Notes: generated by a model from the letters alone, not told the origin. Counted from the first letter of the stretch, positions 43,901 through 50,749 are shown. The stretch is 64,000 nt of DNA from Archangium violaceum (GCF_016859125.1 NZ_CP069338.1:9117501-9181500); one strand, 5' to 3'. Numbers and translations: made by a program.

Positions 43901-45365
43901 GTGGAGGGCGGACGGGCGGCTCGACTACCTGGGCCGAGCGGACGCGCAGGTGAAGGTGAACGGAGTGCGGGTGGAGCCAGGCGAGGTGGAGACGGTGCTA
44001 CGGGAGCTGGCTGGCGCGAAGCAGGCGCACGTGAGGGCGTGGAAGAGTCCCTCGGGCGAGTCGCGGCTGGTGGCGTACGTGGTCCCCGGCGAGTCCACGC
44101 CGCGCGAGGAGCGGGAGCTGCGTGCGCGGCTGCGCCATCGGTTGATGGAGGCGATGGTGCCCTCCGTGTGCGTCTACCTGGAGGCGCTGCCGCTCACCTC
44201 CAGCGGCAAGGTGGATGGGCGAGCACTGCCCGCGCCGGAGGAGGTCCACCGGGAGGAGCGGGAGAGGGTCGCGCCGAGGGATGAGCTGGAGCGCGAGCTG
44301 GTGAACTTCTGGGAGGAGGTGCTCGGGGTGCGGCCGGTGGGGGTGACGGACTCCTTCTTCGAGCTCGGGGGTCAGTCATTGCTGGCGGTGCGGCTGGTGG
44401 CGCGGCTCCAGGAGCGGCTGGGACACGCGGTGCCGCTGGCGGCGCTCTTCGAGGGACCCACCATCGAGCAGCTCGCGGCCCGGCTGCGCGCGGACGTTCC
44501 CGCCCCCGTCCAGGGCAACCGCGTCACGCTCCAACCCCAGGGCTCGCTCACGCCTGTCTTCTGGGTGCACCCCGTGGGAGGCAACGTCCTCTGCTACGCG
44601 GAGCTCGCGCGGCGCCTCGGCACGGGGAGGCCCTTCCACGCCCTCCAGGCCACGGGGTTGGACGGACGCGAGGCTCCGCTCCAGAGCGTGGAGGACATGG
44701 CCCGCCGGTACGTGGAGCAGGTGCGCGCCGTCCAGCCCGAGGGGCCGTATCTCCTCGGGGGCTGGTCCCTGGGCGGGACGGTGGCCTTCGAGATGGCCAG
44801 GGCGCTGCGCCGTCAGGGACAGGAGGTGGCCTCGCTCGTGTTGCTCGACAGCTTCGCTCCCGCCGAGTCGCCCCAGCTGGAGGAACCGGATGACGCCACG
44901 TTGCTCGCGGGCTTCGCGGCGGATCTGGCCCGGAGCGCCGGACGCGAGGTGTCCCTCACGCCCGAGTCCCTCGCGGGCCTGTCCCCCGAGGAGCGGATCC
45001 GTGCCCTCTGGACACATGCGCGAGAGTCGGGGTTGTTGCCTCCCACGACGGGAGTGGAGGAGTTGCGAGTGCTGCTGGAGGTGGCCCGGGCGAACCTCCG
45101 GGCCGTGGCCCGCTACCGCCCCGAGCCCTACGCGGGACGGGTGAAGCTGCTCCGGGCGCGAGACGCGCGGCGGAGGACAGGGGTGGACCCCACGCATGGC
45201 TGGGGGCGCCTCATCTCCAACGGGCTCGCCGTCGAGGACGTACCGGGAGACCACCACGGCATCCTCCGGGCGCCGCACGTGGGCGAGCTGGCGGAGCGGC
45301 TGGCACGTTGGTTGGCCGAGGCGGACGGGAAGGAGGGCGGAACTCCCGCCAGAACGCGCGGCTGA
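31983..45365 (+). CDS. NRPS: C-A-PCP-E*-C-A-PCP-C-PCP-C-A-PCP-TE
   Basis: 4460 aa from the ATG that overlaps the previous stop (ATGA). C1 (HHILLDG at 142; YPLSPLQQGMLFH start, the type that follows epimerases), A1 (code read DVFVMAAIYK, no clear match), PCP (Ser1003), E-type domain with HQLAVDG (His1186-Gln1187) and other altered motifs, C2 (SHLLLDG at 1667), A2 (code DTKDLGVVDK, close to Glu/Gln codes), PCP (Ser2527), C3 (HHIVTDG), PCP (Ser3082) with no A domain before it, C4 (HHIVFDG), A3 (code DVWAMAGVLK), PCP (Ser4132) and a type I thioesterase (Ser4262 in GWSLGG; His in GDHHGIL). The final gene of the line, releasing the lipopeptide by hydrolysis or cyclisation. No MbtH-like gene or 4'-phosphopantetheinyl transferase is nearby. 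Confidence 0.93.
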   Translation: MSDNIADLYPLSPLQQGMLFHVLREQGTGLYFNQLSCELRGALNVSAFVEAWRRAVAAFPILRTAMVWEDVEEPLQVVLEEVELPLVEEDWRGIPATEQEARFTSWLDEDRRRGVDLGTPPLMRLSLLRTGDSAYRFVFSHHHILLDGWSVPLLIRQVFVLYESLVRGLTPRVEQGRPFRDYIEWIQERGLEESERFWRHSLAGFFEPTELGRGFPGGSGASTSGRAARRIHLSAATTELLNGLARQQGLTLNTVVQGAWALLLGHHAGTRDVVFGTTVSGRPPELPGVESMVGLFINTLPVRVRLPPEEPLVPWLKELQAWLLEMRQHEHSPLVKVQRWSAVPAGTPLFESLVVFENYPVDTALTTSLPSLEVRDVRSVEADHHPLTLVAVPGRELRLELAHESARFDVAHVDGMLGQLRHLLESMAARPEQRLGELSPVDAAERQRVLREWSLAGGPPMEPALLHRFFEEQVARTPDTEALVFGSERISYAELDARANQLAHHLRGLGVGAESRVMLCLERSPDLIISMLGVLKAGGAYVPVDPAWPAARLQSLLEDSGATVVIVQSRTSAWLEGTRVSRVVFDAPADREAISRASRTAPEVRVLPEQLAYIIYTSGSTGRPKGVLVEHRGASNTVRASRGAWALGPGKRVLQFASASFDVSVFEIFGALSDGAALVLVAREALMPGADLLRVLREERVTTAVLTPSVLEATPVEVLPALESMMVAGEACHPGLPRRWGVGRRFVNAYGPTEISIYATLTDCSPDAEVTPIGRPLAGARAYVLDARLHPVAQGVRGELYVGGEGVTRGYLGRPELTAERYLPDPFSDEPGARMYRTGDVVRWMPDGQLEFFGRADDQVKVRGFRIELGEIESALRAEPSVGESVVVVRKGAQGESKLVAYVVPAVGAAEPSVRTLREGLGTKLPEYMVPALFVVLKALPLTTSGKVDRKALPAPEQSREVADRYEPPRTPEEQALADVWAQVLGQKRVGIHDDFFELGGDSILAIQIISRAAQAGVRVTAKQLFSHPTIARIAAVAGSAPGSAAEQALVTGPVPLTPFQRWFFEQELPEPHHANQSLLFTLTEPVEAKLLEQALRHLRLHHDALRLRFTRDGEGWLASNGDGEGSFPLERVDLSGLEPAARLSALEAHAARTRTSLELRSGLLGRAVLYTSGEREPSKLLLVIHQLAVDGVSWRVLREDLLTALRQLQAGAPVQLPPKTTSFQQWAQRLEAHAQTPAAREEAAYWLGLSWARVSRLPVDLPGGDNTLASARQVGVELDVEETRALLHEVPRAWRTRIDEVLLAALAEAFRRWTGAPGLLVNLEEHGREELLEGVDVSRTVGCFTRLYPVLLEAGEGLEAGLKHIKETLRGIPWRGLGFGVLRYLSGEPELSARMRALPVPEVSFHYRGQLDAGLPEGASLSMASEWVGPTSPERTRRAHLLDIHGVVSGDRLQVFWTYSENIHARETVEALARDFQQALRGLIARCSEEGVGGFTPSDFPLAELGQESLDALVARVTRGDARLQRNIEDLYPLSPLQQGLLFHVLQASGASGLYFNQMSWEMHGALDVTALARAWQETVARHTALRTAFFWEGLEAPLQLVMREVQLPIRSEDWREVPPSERQARLGAWLEEDLRRGFEVERAPLMRIALMRIDERAWLFALSYSHLLLDGWSLPLLLGEVFGRYEAQVRGLARTWPEARPYRDFIEWLKRRDLGEAREFWRRSLAGFSSPTRVWADRGPVADGTPVRREKRVHLAPEQLAALQAFSRRNQVTLGTCIQGAWALLLRHHSGEDDVVFGNTSSGRPATLPGVEALVGLFINTLPVRVRMPRGEPVGGWLRELQAWLLEMRQYDYTPLVEAQRCGEVPLGTPLFETLVVVENFPLDGSLGKGAELEVRDVRSYMLDSFPLTLIAETHQGLSLHLLHDERRIDGADAERMLGHLQVLLARMVESAERPVAELSPLDEAERQRVLREWNATAVAREDGGGLAALLEAQVARTPEALAVGMGPARLTFRELDARANQVAHRLRRMGVGPDVRVGLCVERSLDLVVGLWGILKAGGAYVPLDPAYPPERLRYMLEDSGAGVVVTEGEAAAGLVGPGQTSLRLDAEAEALRAEPETPVPGGAGPEHLAYAIYTSGSTGRPKAVMVRQRAVANLIEALHRAVYAPLGPGRRVSVNGSVSFDTSVKQLFQLLRGHALDLTPESVRFDGEALREYLEQQRVDVFDCTPSQLLLLQETGWLEEATRPVTLLVGGEALSETLWRSLAASRRVRAFNVYGPTECTVDATVCPVTAEHGRPVLGRPIDNVRLYVLDGDGQPVGVGVAGELFIGGAGLARGYLGRPDATAERFVPDPFGGEPGARLYRTGDRARWLADGTVEFLGRVDFQVKLRGHRIELGEVEAALREQPSVRDAVAAVREYGPGDQRLVAYVVVSALVDTSELRAALKTRLPEPMVPAAIVELSAFPLTPSGKVDRKALPLPGSVRASGGFVPPRTDTERRLAELWSRTLGVERVGVGDHFFELGGHSLLATQLVSRVRGGFGVELSLRAVFESPRLEELARRVEEAPRLATGTAAPPPLIARREEEVLLSFAQQRLWFLERLQPGSAAYNIPYAVRLTGPLDIPSLERGLEEIVQRHQVLRTTFGEHEGRPVARVAARMPVPLGMVELSELPADEREAEVLRLAEREARTPFVLAEGPLLRTTLLRLGEADHVLLLTMHHIVTDGWSTGIFVRELAALYGAFSRGESSPLPELPLQYADYARWQREWLQGEVLEGQLGYWKQRLAGSPPVLNLPLDRPRPEVPEFHEGTRRFSLSRERVESLRALGQREGCSLFMVLLGSFQALLAHWSGQEDIVVGTPVAGRTRAEVEGLIGFFVNTLVLRTDVSGSPTFRELLARVREVALGAYAHQDVPFEKLVEELRPVRDMRYTPLFQVMFSLQNMPRTSLELPGLTLTGLEPVAGSSKFDLSLALEAWEGGLRGLLSYNARLFDEGTVGRWISELEALLAEVARAPDEPLPRVLGDGTARARPGLPPPLLPRRPARSGYVEPEGPVAIALARLWRELLRVERVGMHDDFFELGGHSLLATQLVSRVRKTFGVELPLRTLFDAPTLGAWAARIAAAREVGSSAQPVLQAKGAGDSQPLSFAQQRLWFLEQLQPGSSAYNIPYALRLEGRLERKALERALEEVVRRHEVLRVSFESRAGEPVLRLNEPPRLSLDPVDLSALDAGRRDEEVERRASEEAGRPFELSEGPLLRATLLRLAEREHVLLLTVHHIVFDGWSTGILFRELAALYGAFSRGEPSPLPELPLQYADYARWQREWLKGEVLEAQLGYWKQRLAGSPPVLNLPLDKPRPARRSSRAGHVPVALSREVSEALESLAQQEGCSLFMVLLGGFQALLARWSGQEDIVVGTPVAGRTRAEVEELIGFFVNTLVLRTDVSGAPTFRELLARVREVALGAYAHQDVPFEKLVEELRPVRELRHSPLFQVMFALQNIPTREVSLPGLKLSPMENEGVEAKLDVVLSLTRTPEGLRGAFTYDAALFEPVTIERLARHLETLLAAVAAAPDRRVEAVELLRGEERTRVLEEWSRGPRVDGPVDGLGRLLERQAARTPEAMALEGSGQRLSYGELRTRARKLAHRLRREGVGPEVRVGVLLEKSVEAVVAFWGIQLAGGVYVPLEAVQPPERLAWMAEDASVHAVVTRRGLEERCRLAEGVRVVRVEDVGEAEAGALEAGVLPDNAAYILYTSGSTGRPKGVVVTHEGACDLVRGKAGAFGVGAESRVLQFSSLGFDVSLWDYLLALAVGGTLYVPSGGKVPLGEELRRELVEGSVTVLALPPSVLALLPQEGLEHLRVVMAAGEACPPELVERWGRGRRFVNGYGPTEVSVLATWEECEPGEGRPPIGRPLANTRAYVLDGAMRPVPPGVAGELYLGGPGLARGYMGRPELTAERFVPDALSGEPGARLYRTGDVVRWRADGRLDYLGRADAQVKVNGVRVEPGEVETVLRELAGAKQAHVRAWKSPSGESRLVAYVVPGESTPREERELRARLRHRLMEAMVPSVCVYLEALPLTSSGKVDGRALPAPEEVHREERERVAPRDELERELVNFWEEVLGVRPVGVTDSFFELGGQSLLAVRLVARLQERLGHAVPLAALFEGPTIEQLAARLRADVPAPVQGNRVTLQPQGSLTPVFWVHPVGGNVLCYAELARRLGTGRPFHALQATGLDGREAPLQSVEDMARRYVEQVRAVQPEGPYLLGGWSLGGTVAFEMARALRRQGQEVASLVLLDSFAPAESPQLEEPDDATLLAGFAADLARSAGREVSLTPESLAGLSPEERIRALWTHARESGLLPPTTGVEELRVLLEVARANLRAVARYRPEPYAGRVKLLRARDARRRTGVDPTHGWGRLISNGLAVEDVPGDHHGILRAPHVGELAERLARWLAEADGKEGGTPARTRG
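40155..40800 (+). repeat. Direct repeat copy 1 (C3 domain)
   Basis: Two long blocks, for example around 40161-40375 and 40473-40790, match copy 2 nearly base for base at a constant offset of 1662 bases (554 codons). Covers the HHxxxDG-downstream half of C domain 3. Confidence 0.85.
41817..42462 (+). repeat. Direct repeat copy 2 (C4 domain)
   Basis: Partner of 40155-40800 at offset 1662. The conserved frame spacing means the PCP-C unit, not just C, is duplicated. This pair is a hot spot for in-frame recombination that would add or remove a C-PCP unit. Confidence 0.85.
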
Positions 45366-45474
45366 GCAGGCTCGGGCGCTCCTCGGCACTGGGTGTAGGA
45401 GTCAAATCACCTCGAGCGGCGCCGTGCCTCTTCCGGGAAGCAGCAAACGTTTCAACTGCCCCTATCGCGGCAAC

Positions 45475-45490
45475 TGCGGATTAATCCGCA
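45475..45490. promoter_or_regulatory. Perfect 16-bp palindrome, candidate operator
   Basis: TGCGGATTAATCCGCA, fully self-complementary, 136 bases before the class I precursor start in the 260-base spacer after the NRPS. AT-rich centre and GC arms are typical of a dimeric repressor site. A TTTAAATA stretch at 45575-45582 further on could hold the -10 element; no convincing -35 was found. Confidence 0.5.
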
Positions 45491-45625
45491 ACTCCTCATC
45501 CTCCAGAACGAGCCGCCAGCCAATGTTTGTCATTCTCATGCCCCCGAGCCCGATGGTTGCGCCTGCCCTCCTGCTTTAAATACTCACTCACCGCCAACAC
45601 CGGTGGTACAAAAGGGAGTCCCAAC

Positions 45626-45793
45626 ATGGAAAAGACGAACAAGGCCAAGCTTCGCCTCAACAAGGAGACCCTCCGGAATCTCTCGGCTGACACGCGGAAC
45701 AAGGCCGGTGATGGAGATAGCATGGCTCTCCTGTGCAGCGTGGTCTGTGATTCCGCTGTCTGCTCCGTCATCGCGGTTCTCTGCAGCAACTAG
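45626..45793 (+). CDS. lanA: Class I lanthipeptide precursor peptide
   Basis: 55 residues. The leader (MEKTNKAKLRLNKETLRNLS) has the KLxLNKETLRxLS motif typical of class I precursors recognised by LanB/LanC. The C-terminal part is rich in Ser and Cys in a regular order: Ser32-Cys37, Ser38-Cys41, Ser43-Cys46, Ser47-Cys53, plus Ser54. That allows four lanthionine rings, two of them SxxC. No GG site; the leader-core border is probably near AGDGD (27-31). AAGGGAG lies 8 bases before the ATG. Followed by lanC and lanB. The peptide is otherwise hydrophobic (ALL, VV, VIAVL). Confidence 0.85.
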   Translation: MEKTNKAKLRLNKETLRNLSADTRNKAGDGDSMALLCSVVCDSAVCSVIAVLCSN

Positions 45794-45827
45794 GAACACC
45801 GCCCCCAAGCCACCCGACAAAAACAGG

Positions 45828-45860
45828 GCCTCCGAACGCCGCCCCAGGGCATTTGGAGGC
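45828..45860 (+). terminator. Hairpin between class I lanA and lanC, possible attenuator
   Basis: GCCTCC (45828-45833) pairs with GGAGGC (45855-45860), enclosing a second short stem GCCC-CA-GGGC. No T-run follows, so it is at best a weak or Rho-assisted terminator, or a processing/stability element raising precursor message. Confidence 0.3.
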
Positions 45861-46003
45861 TCGTTCAACGCAATTCCTGTCGTCGCACGGAATGCCGTCC
45901 AGTGAGCACAGGCCTGCCCTGGCGTCGCATCGCGCCGAGCGCGCGGAGCGTAGTACTGGGTTGTCCACCAAAGCAGCTTCGACTGGGTTTGGAGGCAATC
46001 ACC

Positions 46004-47251
46004 ATGGCGGAATGGCTCCCTCTCCTCGAGGGCTCCCTACGGGAGCGTGCGCTGGAAGTCGTGGACGAGGCCGCGAGCGCGCTTCTGGCGCCGCGGGCGG
46101 TGAGGGGACCCTCGCTCTCCAATGGCCAGGCGGGTCTGGCCCTCCTGTTCGCCGAGTTGGAGCGCGCGCGGCCCGGAAGTGGCCACATCGTCCACGCGGA
46201 GCGGCTCATCCTGGAGGCCGCGTCGGCGCTCGAGGCGCACCCCCTCCCGCCCTGGCTCTACGGGGGATTCCCGGGGATCGCCTGGTCCATCGAGCGGCTC
46301 GGCACGTTGGGAGTTTCACCGCTCGAAGGATTGGAAGAGATCGATGAGACGCTGCTGGGGTTGGTCTCTCAAAGGCCCTGGAGCGCCGAGTACGATCTGA
46401 TCCTCGGGCTGGTGGGCATTGGCGTCTACGCGCTCGAGCGCCTGCCGCGCCCGGCGGCCGCCATGTGCCTCGAGGAGCTCGTGGACCGGCTGGAGGAGCG
46501 CTCCACCCATACCGGGTCGGGAGTCTCCTGGTGGACTCCACCCCAACATCTGTCATCGCATCAGCGGCTCGTGTATCGCGACGGGTGCTTCAACCTGGGG
46601 GCGGCGCACGGGGTTCCCGCGATCGTGGCCCTGCTCGCCTTGATTGCCCGGGCGGGAGTGGCCGGACAGAAGGCTCGCGAGCTCTCCTCGGGCGGAGCCC
46701 GCTGGCTCCTGACGAAGGCGATGCCTGACAGCCCGGGAGCCCGCTTCCCTTCGGCGGTCGCACCGGAGCGCCCCGCCGAGGCCTGTCGCTCCGCCTGGTG
46801 CTATGGCGATCCCGGCGTTGCGCTCTGCCTGCTCGTCGCCGCCCGGGCCCTGTCGGATCATGAATTGGAGCGGGCCGTGCTGGAGATCGCGAGAGAGGCC
46901 GCGAGGCGTCCGCCGGAGCACGCGGGAGTTCGGGACGCGGGGCTCTGCCACGGCGCCACGGGCCTCGGGCATATCTACAACCGGCTCTATCAGGCCTCCC
47001 GGGAACCCTTGTTCAAGGAGGCCGCTACCGCGTGGTTCGCCCGGGCGCTGGAGATGCGGCGCCCCGGGGAAGGCCTGGCGGGATTCCTCTCCTGGTCCTT
47101 GCTGCCCGGCCAACAGGAGGAGGAGATCGGCTGGATACCGGATGGCTCCCTGCTCAGCGGCACCACGGGTATCGCGCTGGCCCTGCAGGCCGCATGTCAC
47201 CCCTTCACGCCCACCTGGGACGGCATGCTCATGGCCGCCATCCCCGCTTGA
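46004..47251 (+). CDS. lanC: Lanthionine cyclase LanC
   Basis: 415-residue zinc cyclase. The start at 46004 has GGAGG 8 bases upstream; the frame is open to 45902 but the added 34 residues are not LanC-like. Double-toroid GxxG repeats are visible (SNGQAGLALLF, YGGFPGIAWSI, LGAAHGVPAIVAL, SGTTGIALALQ) and the zinc ligands are Cys266 in AWCYGD and Cys315-His316 in GLCHGATG. It catalyses Michael addition of Cys thiols to dehydrated Ser/Thr in the upstream precursor. The lanB gene starts 13 bases after its stop. Confidence 0.92.
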   Translation: MAEWLPLLEGSLRERALEVVDEAASALLAPRAVRGPSLSNGQAGLALLFAELERARPGSGHIVHAERLILEAASALEAHPLPPWLYGGFPGIAWSIERLGTLGVSPLEGLEEIDETLLGLVSQRPWSAEYDLILGLVGIGVYALERLPRPAAAMCLEELVDRLEERSTHTGSGVSWWTPPQHLSSHQRLVYRDGCFNLGAAHGVPAIVALLALIARAGVAGQKARELSSGGARWLLTKAMPDSPGARFPSAVAPERPAEACRSAWCYGDPGVALCLLVAARALSDHELERAVLEIAREAARRPPEHAGVRDAGLCHGATGLGHIYNRLYQASREPLFKEAATAWFARALEMRRPGEGLAGFLSWSLLPGQQEEEIGWIPDGSLLSGTTGIALALQAACHPFTPTWDGMLMAAIPA

Positions 47252-47264
47252 GCCCATTCGCCCC

Positions 47265-50200
47265 ATGATCCATCCCACTTCCGAGGAGAGGTCCCAGGAG
47301 CTCCCGTTCTCCCCATCGGGGTTCTTCGTGCTCCGCACGCCCCTGCTGCCCTTCGACGAGCTGATCAGGTGGGGAGAGGGGCTGGAGGCGCCGCGTCTCC
47401 AGCCGGACTCCCCTGGGCTCGTGCCAGCGCTCCGCCGGGATCGCCTCACCCTGCGGGTGCGACTGGGCGAGATTCTGCGGCGGATGGAGGTGCGCGAAGC
47501 GCTCTTCGTGGCCTCGCCGGCCCTCTACGAGAGCCTGGGCCAGTGGGAGCGCGATCCGGAGAGCGAGCGCGGGGAGAAAGTGGAGCGCAGTGTCGTCCGC
47601 TATCTGGCCCGCATGACGGGGCGCTCCACCCCCTTCGGCCTCTTCGCGGGTTACTCCGTGGGCGCGCTGGGGGAGCGGACGCGGCTCCGGCTCGCCCCCC
47701 GCGCCGCCTACCAACGCCATACCCGCCTGGACATGGCCTATGCCTGCATGCTCGCCGAGGCGCTCTCGCGTGCGCCCGAGCTGCGCCCGCACATCCCCCA
47801 CCGGCCCAACAGCGGCCTGTACCGCGCGAGCGGGCGGCTGCGCTACGCCGAGGCGCGGATGGTCGAGAAGACCCGCTCGTACCATCTGGTGGCGGTCGAG
47901 CCGACCGAGTACCTGGAGGCGATGCTGACGCATGCCAGCGCGGGAGCCCTGCCCGAGGCACTGGTGCGCGCGCTGGTCGAGATGGATCCGGAGATCAGCC
48001 TCCCGGAGGCAACGGAGTACATCGATGAGCTGATCGACAGCCAGCTCCTGGTGTCCGAGCTCTCTCCATCGGTGACAGGCGCGGAGGCCGTCCCCGAGCT
48101 GATCTCCCAGCTCCAACGACTCCCTCGCGGCGCCCCCTGCGCTGGCGTGCTGATGGAGGTCCAGTCCGCCCTGGATCATCTGGATCGGTGCGGCCCCGGC
48201 GCGCCGCTCGATCACTACCTCGAGGTGGCCCGGAAGCTCTCGCGGTTGCCTGCTCCCGTCGAGCTGCCCCGGCTGTTCCAGGTGGACATGGTCAAGCCAG
48301 CGCCCGAGTCCGTGCTGGGGCGGGAGGTCACCCGCGAGCTGGAGCGCGGCGTGCGGCTCCTCCACCGCATCACCCCCAGTCCACCGCGGGACGCCCTGGA
48401 GCGCTTCCGCGAGGCGTTCCTCCAGCGTTATGAGGGACGCGAGGTTCCCCTGCTCGAGGCGCTGGATGAGGAGGCTGGCGTCGGATTCCGGCAGTCCAAC
48501 GCCCCCAGCGCGGAGGCGGCGCCGCTCCTGGCCGGGCTGGCCCTGGGCGGAGCCCCCGACAGGCACATGCGCTTCGGGGATCGCGAGGCCTTCCTCCTGC
48601 GCCGGTTGGAGGAGACCCTGCGCACGGGCAACCTGGCCCTCGAATTGGATGACAAGGACCTCGAGCGTCTGGAGTTCAAGGAGCGCCAGCCCCTGCCGGA
48701 CTCCTTCGCGGCAATCGCGACCGTGGTGGCGGAGTCGGAGGCCGCGCTCGCTCGGGGAAACTTCCAGCTCCGCCTCCACGCTGCCTCCGGTCCCTCGGGC
48801 GCCAATCTCCTGGGCCGTTTCTGTCACGGAGATCCTCTGCTCCACCGCAAGGTGGAGGAGGTGTTGCGTGCCGAGGAGGCGCTCCGACCCGGCGCGGTGT
48901 TCGCGGAGATCGTCCACCTGCCCCAGGGGCGGGTCGGCAACATCCTCGCCCGCCCGGTCCTGCGCCAGTACGAGCTCACCTACCTGGGCAGGTCCGGCGC
49001 TCCTCCCGAGCGGCAGTTCGATGCGTCCGACTTGAGGATCTCCATCCAGGGCTCGCGGATCGTCCTGCACTCGGCGCGGCTGGGACGCGAGGTCATCCCC
49101 CGGATGACCAACGCGCACAACTTCGGGCAGCAGAGCCTTGCCCTCTACCATTTCCTCTGCGCGCTACAGCATCAGGACCACTGCGGAGGCGTGACCTGGA
49201 GCTGGGGACCCCTGGTCAACGCGAGCTTCCTGCCCAGAGTCACCCATCGGCGGCTGGTGCTGTCCCCGGCGACGTGGAAACTCTGGCGCGACACGTTGGA
49301 GAGGCTCGGCAAGCTGGACAGGGACCAGCGCTTCGCCGCGTTCCAGGCGCTCAGGGCCGAGCGGCGCATGCCTCGCTTCATCGCGCTGGAGGATGGGGAC
49401 AACCTGCTCCCGACCGACCTGGACAACGTGCTCGGCGTCGAGACCCTGCTCCAACTGCTCAAGGGCCGCTCCCTGGCGACGCTGGTGGAGGTGTTCCCCG
49501 GGCCGAACGAGCTCTGCGTGGAGGGTCCCGAGGGCCGCTTCGTCCACGATCTGGTGGTGCCCTTCGTGCGCTCCCAGCCCACGGTGGAGGAGACCCGCGT
49601 GCCGGCCCTGTCCCGCTCCGCGGGGGCGCCGAGGCTCTCCAGCCAGCCTCGCAGCTTCCTACCCGGTTCGGAGTGGCTGTACGTCAAGCTCTACACCGGC
49701 GCCGCAACGGCGGACCGCCTCCTCACGGATACGGTGGCCCCGCTGGTGAAGTCCGCGCTCGGCTCGGGAGCGGCGGACGGATGGTTCTTCATTCGTTATA
49801 GCGATCCGGGTTGGCACCTCCGGTTGCGCCTCCATGGCTCCCCCAAGCACCTGCGCGAGCTGGCTGGCGAGCTCCCCGGCTTGCTGGAGCCGCTCCAGCG
49901 GGAGCAGCTCCTGTGGAAGCTCCAGTTCGACACCTACGAGCGGGAGGTGGAGCGTTACGGGGGACCGGAGGCCATCCTCCTCGCCGAACGGTTGTTCCAG
50001 GTGGACAGCGAGGCCGTGTTGGAGCTCCTGGAGCTGCTGCGGGGAGATGAAGGCGCGGACGCGCGCTGGCGCCTGACACTGTGTGGGATGGCTCGGCTGC
50101 TCTCGGACCTGCGGCTCGGGTTGGACACCCGGCTCCGGGTGTTGACCTCGCTGCGCGAGATGTTCGGCCGCGAGTTCCATGTTGAGCGTGCCACCGAGCA

Positions 50201-50534
50201 CCAACTCACCGAGCGCTTCCGGAAGGAGCGCCGGAGCTTGGAGGAGCTGCTGGGCTCCGAAAAGGCGGGCTCGCCGGAGCTCACCCGGGGGCTTCAGGTG
50301 CTCCAGCGCCGCTCCGAGAGGCTGGCGCCCATCGTCACGGAGTTGAGCGCGCTGGCGGGCAGGGGCAAGCTAGGTGTCCCCATCCCCGAGCTGGCCGGGA
50401 GCTTCCTGCACATGCATGCCAACCGCATGATGCGGGCGGCGGCGCGGGCGCAGGAGCTGGTCCTCTACGACCTCCTCGCTCGTCACGACGCGTCCCTGGT
50501 TGCCCGTCAGCGGAAGTCGGGTTCGACGAGCTGA
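47265..50534 (+). CDS. lanB: Full-length lantibiotic dehydratase LanB
   Basis: 1089 residues from the ATG at 47265; the open frame reaches back to 46803 but that part shadows lanC. Residues about 1-790 are the glutamylation domain (SGFFVLRTPLLPF start, MTGRSTPFGLFAGYSVG, and basic tRNA-binding patches), which uses glutamyl-tRNA to activate Ser/Thr. From about 803 (WLYVKLYTGAATADRLL, WFFIRYSDPGWHLRLRLHG) comes the SpaB_C-type elimination domain that removes glutamate to leave dehydroamino acids. Both domains are present, so it is a full-length rather than a split LanB. Ribosome binding site is weak; translation may depend on coupling to lanC. No transporter, LanP protease or immunity gene follows. 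Confidence 0.92.
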   Translation: MIHPTSEERSQELPFSPSGFFVLRTPLLPFDELIRWGEGLEAPRLQPDSPGLVPALRRDRLTLRVRLGEILRRMEVREALFVASPALYESLGQWERDPESERGEKVERSVVRYLARMTGRSTPFGLFAGYSVGALGERTRLRLAPRAAYQRHTRLDMAYACMLAEALSRAPELRPHIPHRPNSGLYRASGRLRYAEARMVEKTRSYHLVAVEPTEYLEAMLTHASAGALPEALVRALVEMDPEISLPEATEYIDELIDSQLLVSELSPSVTGAEAVPELISQLQRLPRGAPCAGVLMEVQSALDHLDRCGPGAPLDHYLEVARKLSRLPAPVELPRLFQVDMVKPAPESVLGREVTRELERGVRLLHRITPSPPRDALERFREAFLQRYEGREVPLLEALDEEAGVGFRQSNAPSAEAAPLLAGLALGGAPDRHMRFGDREAFLLRRLEETLRTGNLALELDDKDLERLEFKERQPLPDSFAAIATVVAESEAALARGNFQLRLHAASGPSGANLLGRFCHGDPLLHRKVEEVLRAEEALRPGAVFAEIVHLPQGRVGNILARPVLRQYELTYLGRSGAPPERQFDASDLRISIQGSRIVLHSARLGREVIPRMTNAHNFGQQSLALYHFLCALQHQDHCGGVTWSWGPLVNASFLPRVTHRRLVLSPATWKLWRDTLERLGKLDRDQRFAAFQALRAERRMPRFIALEDGDNLLPTDLDNVLGVETLLQLLKGRSLATLVEVFPGPNELCVEGPEGRFVHDLVVPFVRSQPTVEETRVPALSRSAGAPRLSSQPRSFLPGSEWLYVKLYTGAATADRLLTDTVAPLVKSALGSGAADGWFFIRYSDPGWHLRLRLHGSPKHLRELAGELPGLLEPLQREQLLWKLQFDTYEREVERYGGPEAILLAERLFQVDSEAVLELLELLRGDEGADARWRLTLCGMARLLSDLRLGLDTRLRVLTSLREMFGREFHVERATEHQLTERFRKERRSLEELLGSEKAGSPELTRGLQVLQRRSERLAPIVTELSALAGRGKLGVPIPELAGSFLHMHANRMMRAAARAQELVLYDLLARHDASLVARQRKSGSTS

Positions 50535-50743
50535 GCCAGTTGCGCCGGTATCGCGCGGTGCGGCCCTCGGCCTTGAGGTAGGCGAGGAAGCGGGCCACCA
50601 GCTCGGCCGCCATGAGGACCCCCTGTTCGGCGGCCTTCCGGGTGGCCTGGCTCTTTGTCAGGTAGGCGTCAGGGGCTCGTCTCTCTCGAGCAGTGCCGGT
50701 TCGGGGAGGCCTTCACTTTCGTTGCGTGCCTCCAGCCGCCTGC
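50535..50743. other. Spacer between lanB and the tRNA promoter
   Basis: No secure gene. On the minus strand a coherent-looking peptide, about 50 codons with LTKSQATRKAAEQG and AAELVARFLAYLKAEGRTA, is followed by lanB-antisense sequence; it may be a decayed gene end. Just after the spacer, GCCCCG/CGGGGC (about 50752-50774) can form a short hairpin. Confidence 0.25.
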
Positions 50744-50749
50744 TATAAC
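50722..50749 (+). promoter_or_regulatory. Candidate promoter of tRNA-Arg
   Basis: TTGCGT (50722-50727), a 16-base spacer, TATAAC (50744-50749). Transcription would start about 80 bases before the mature tRNA 5' end. Confidence 0.5.
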
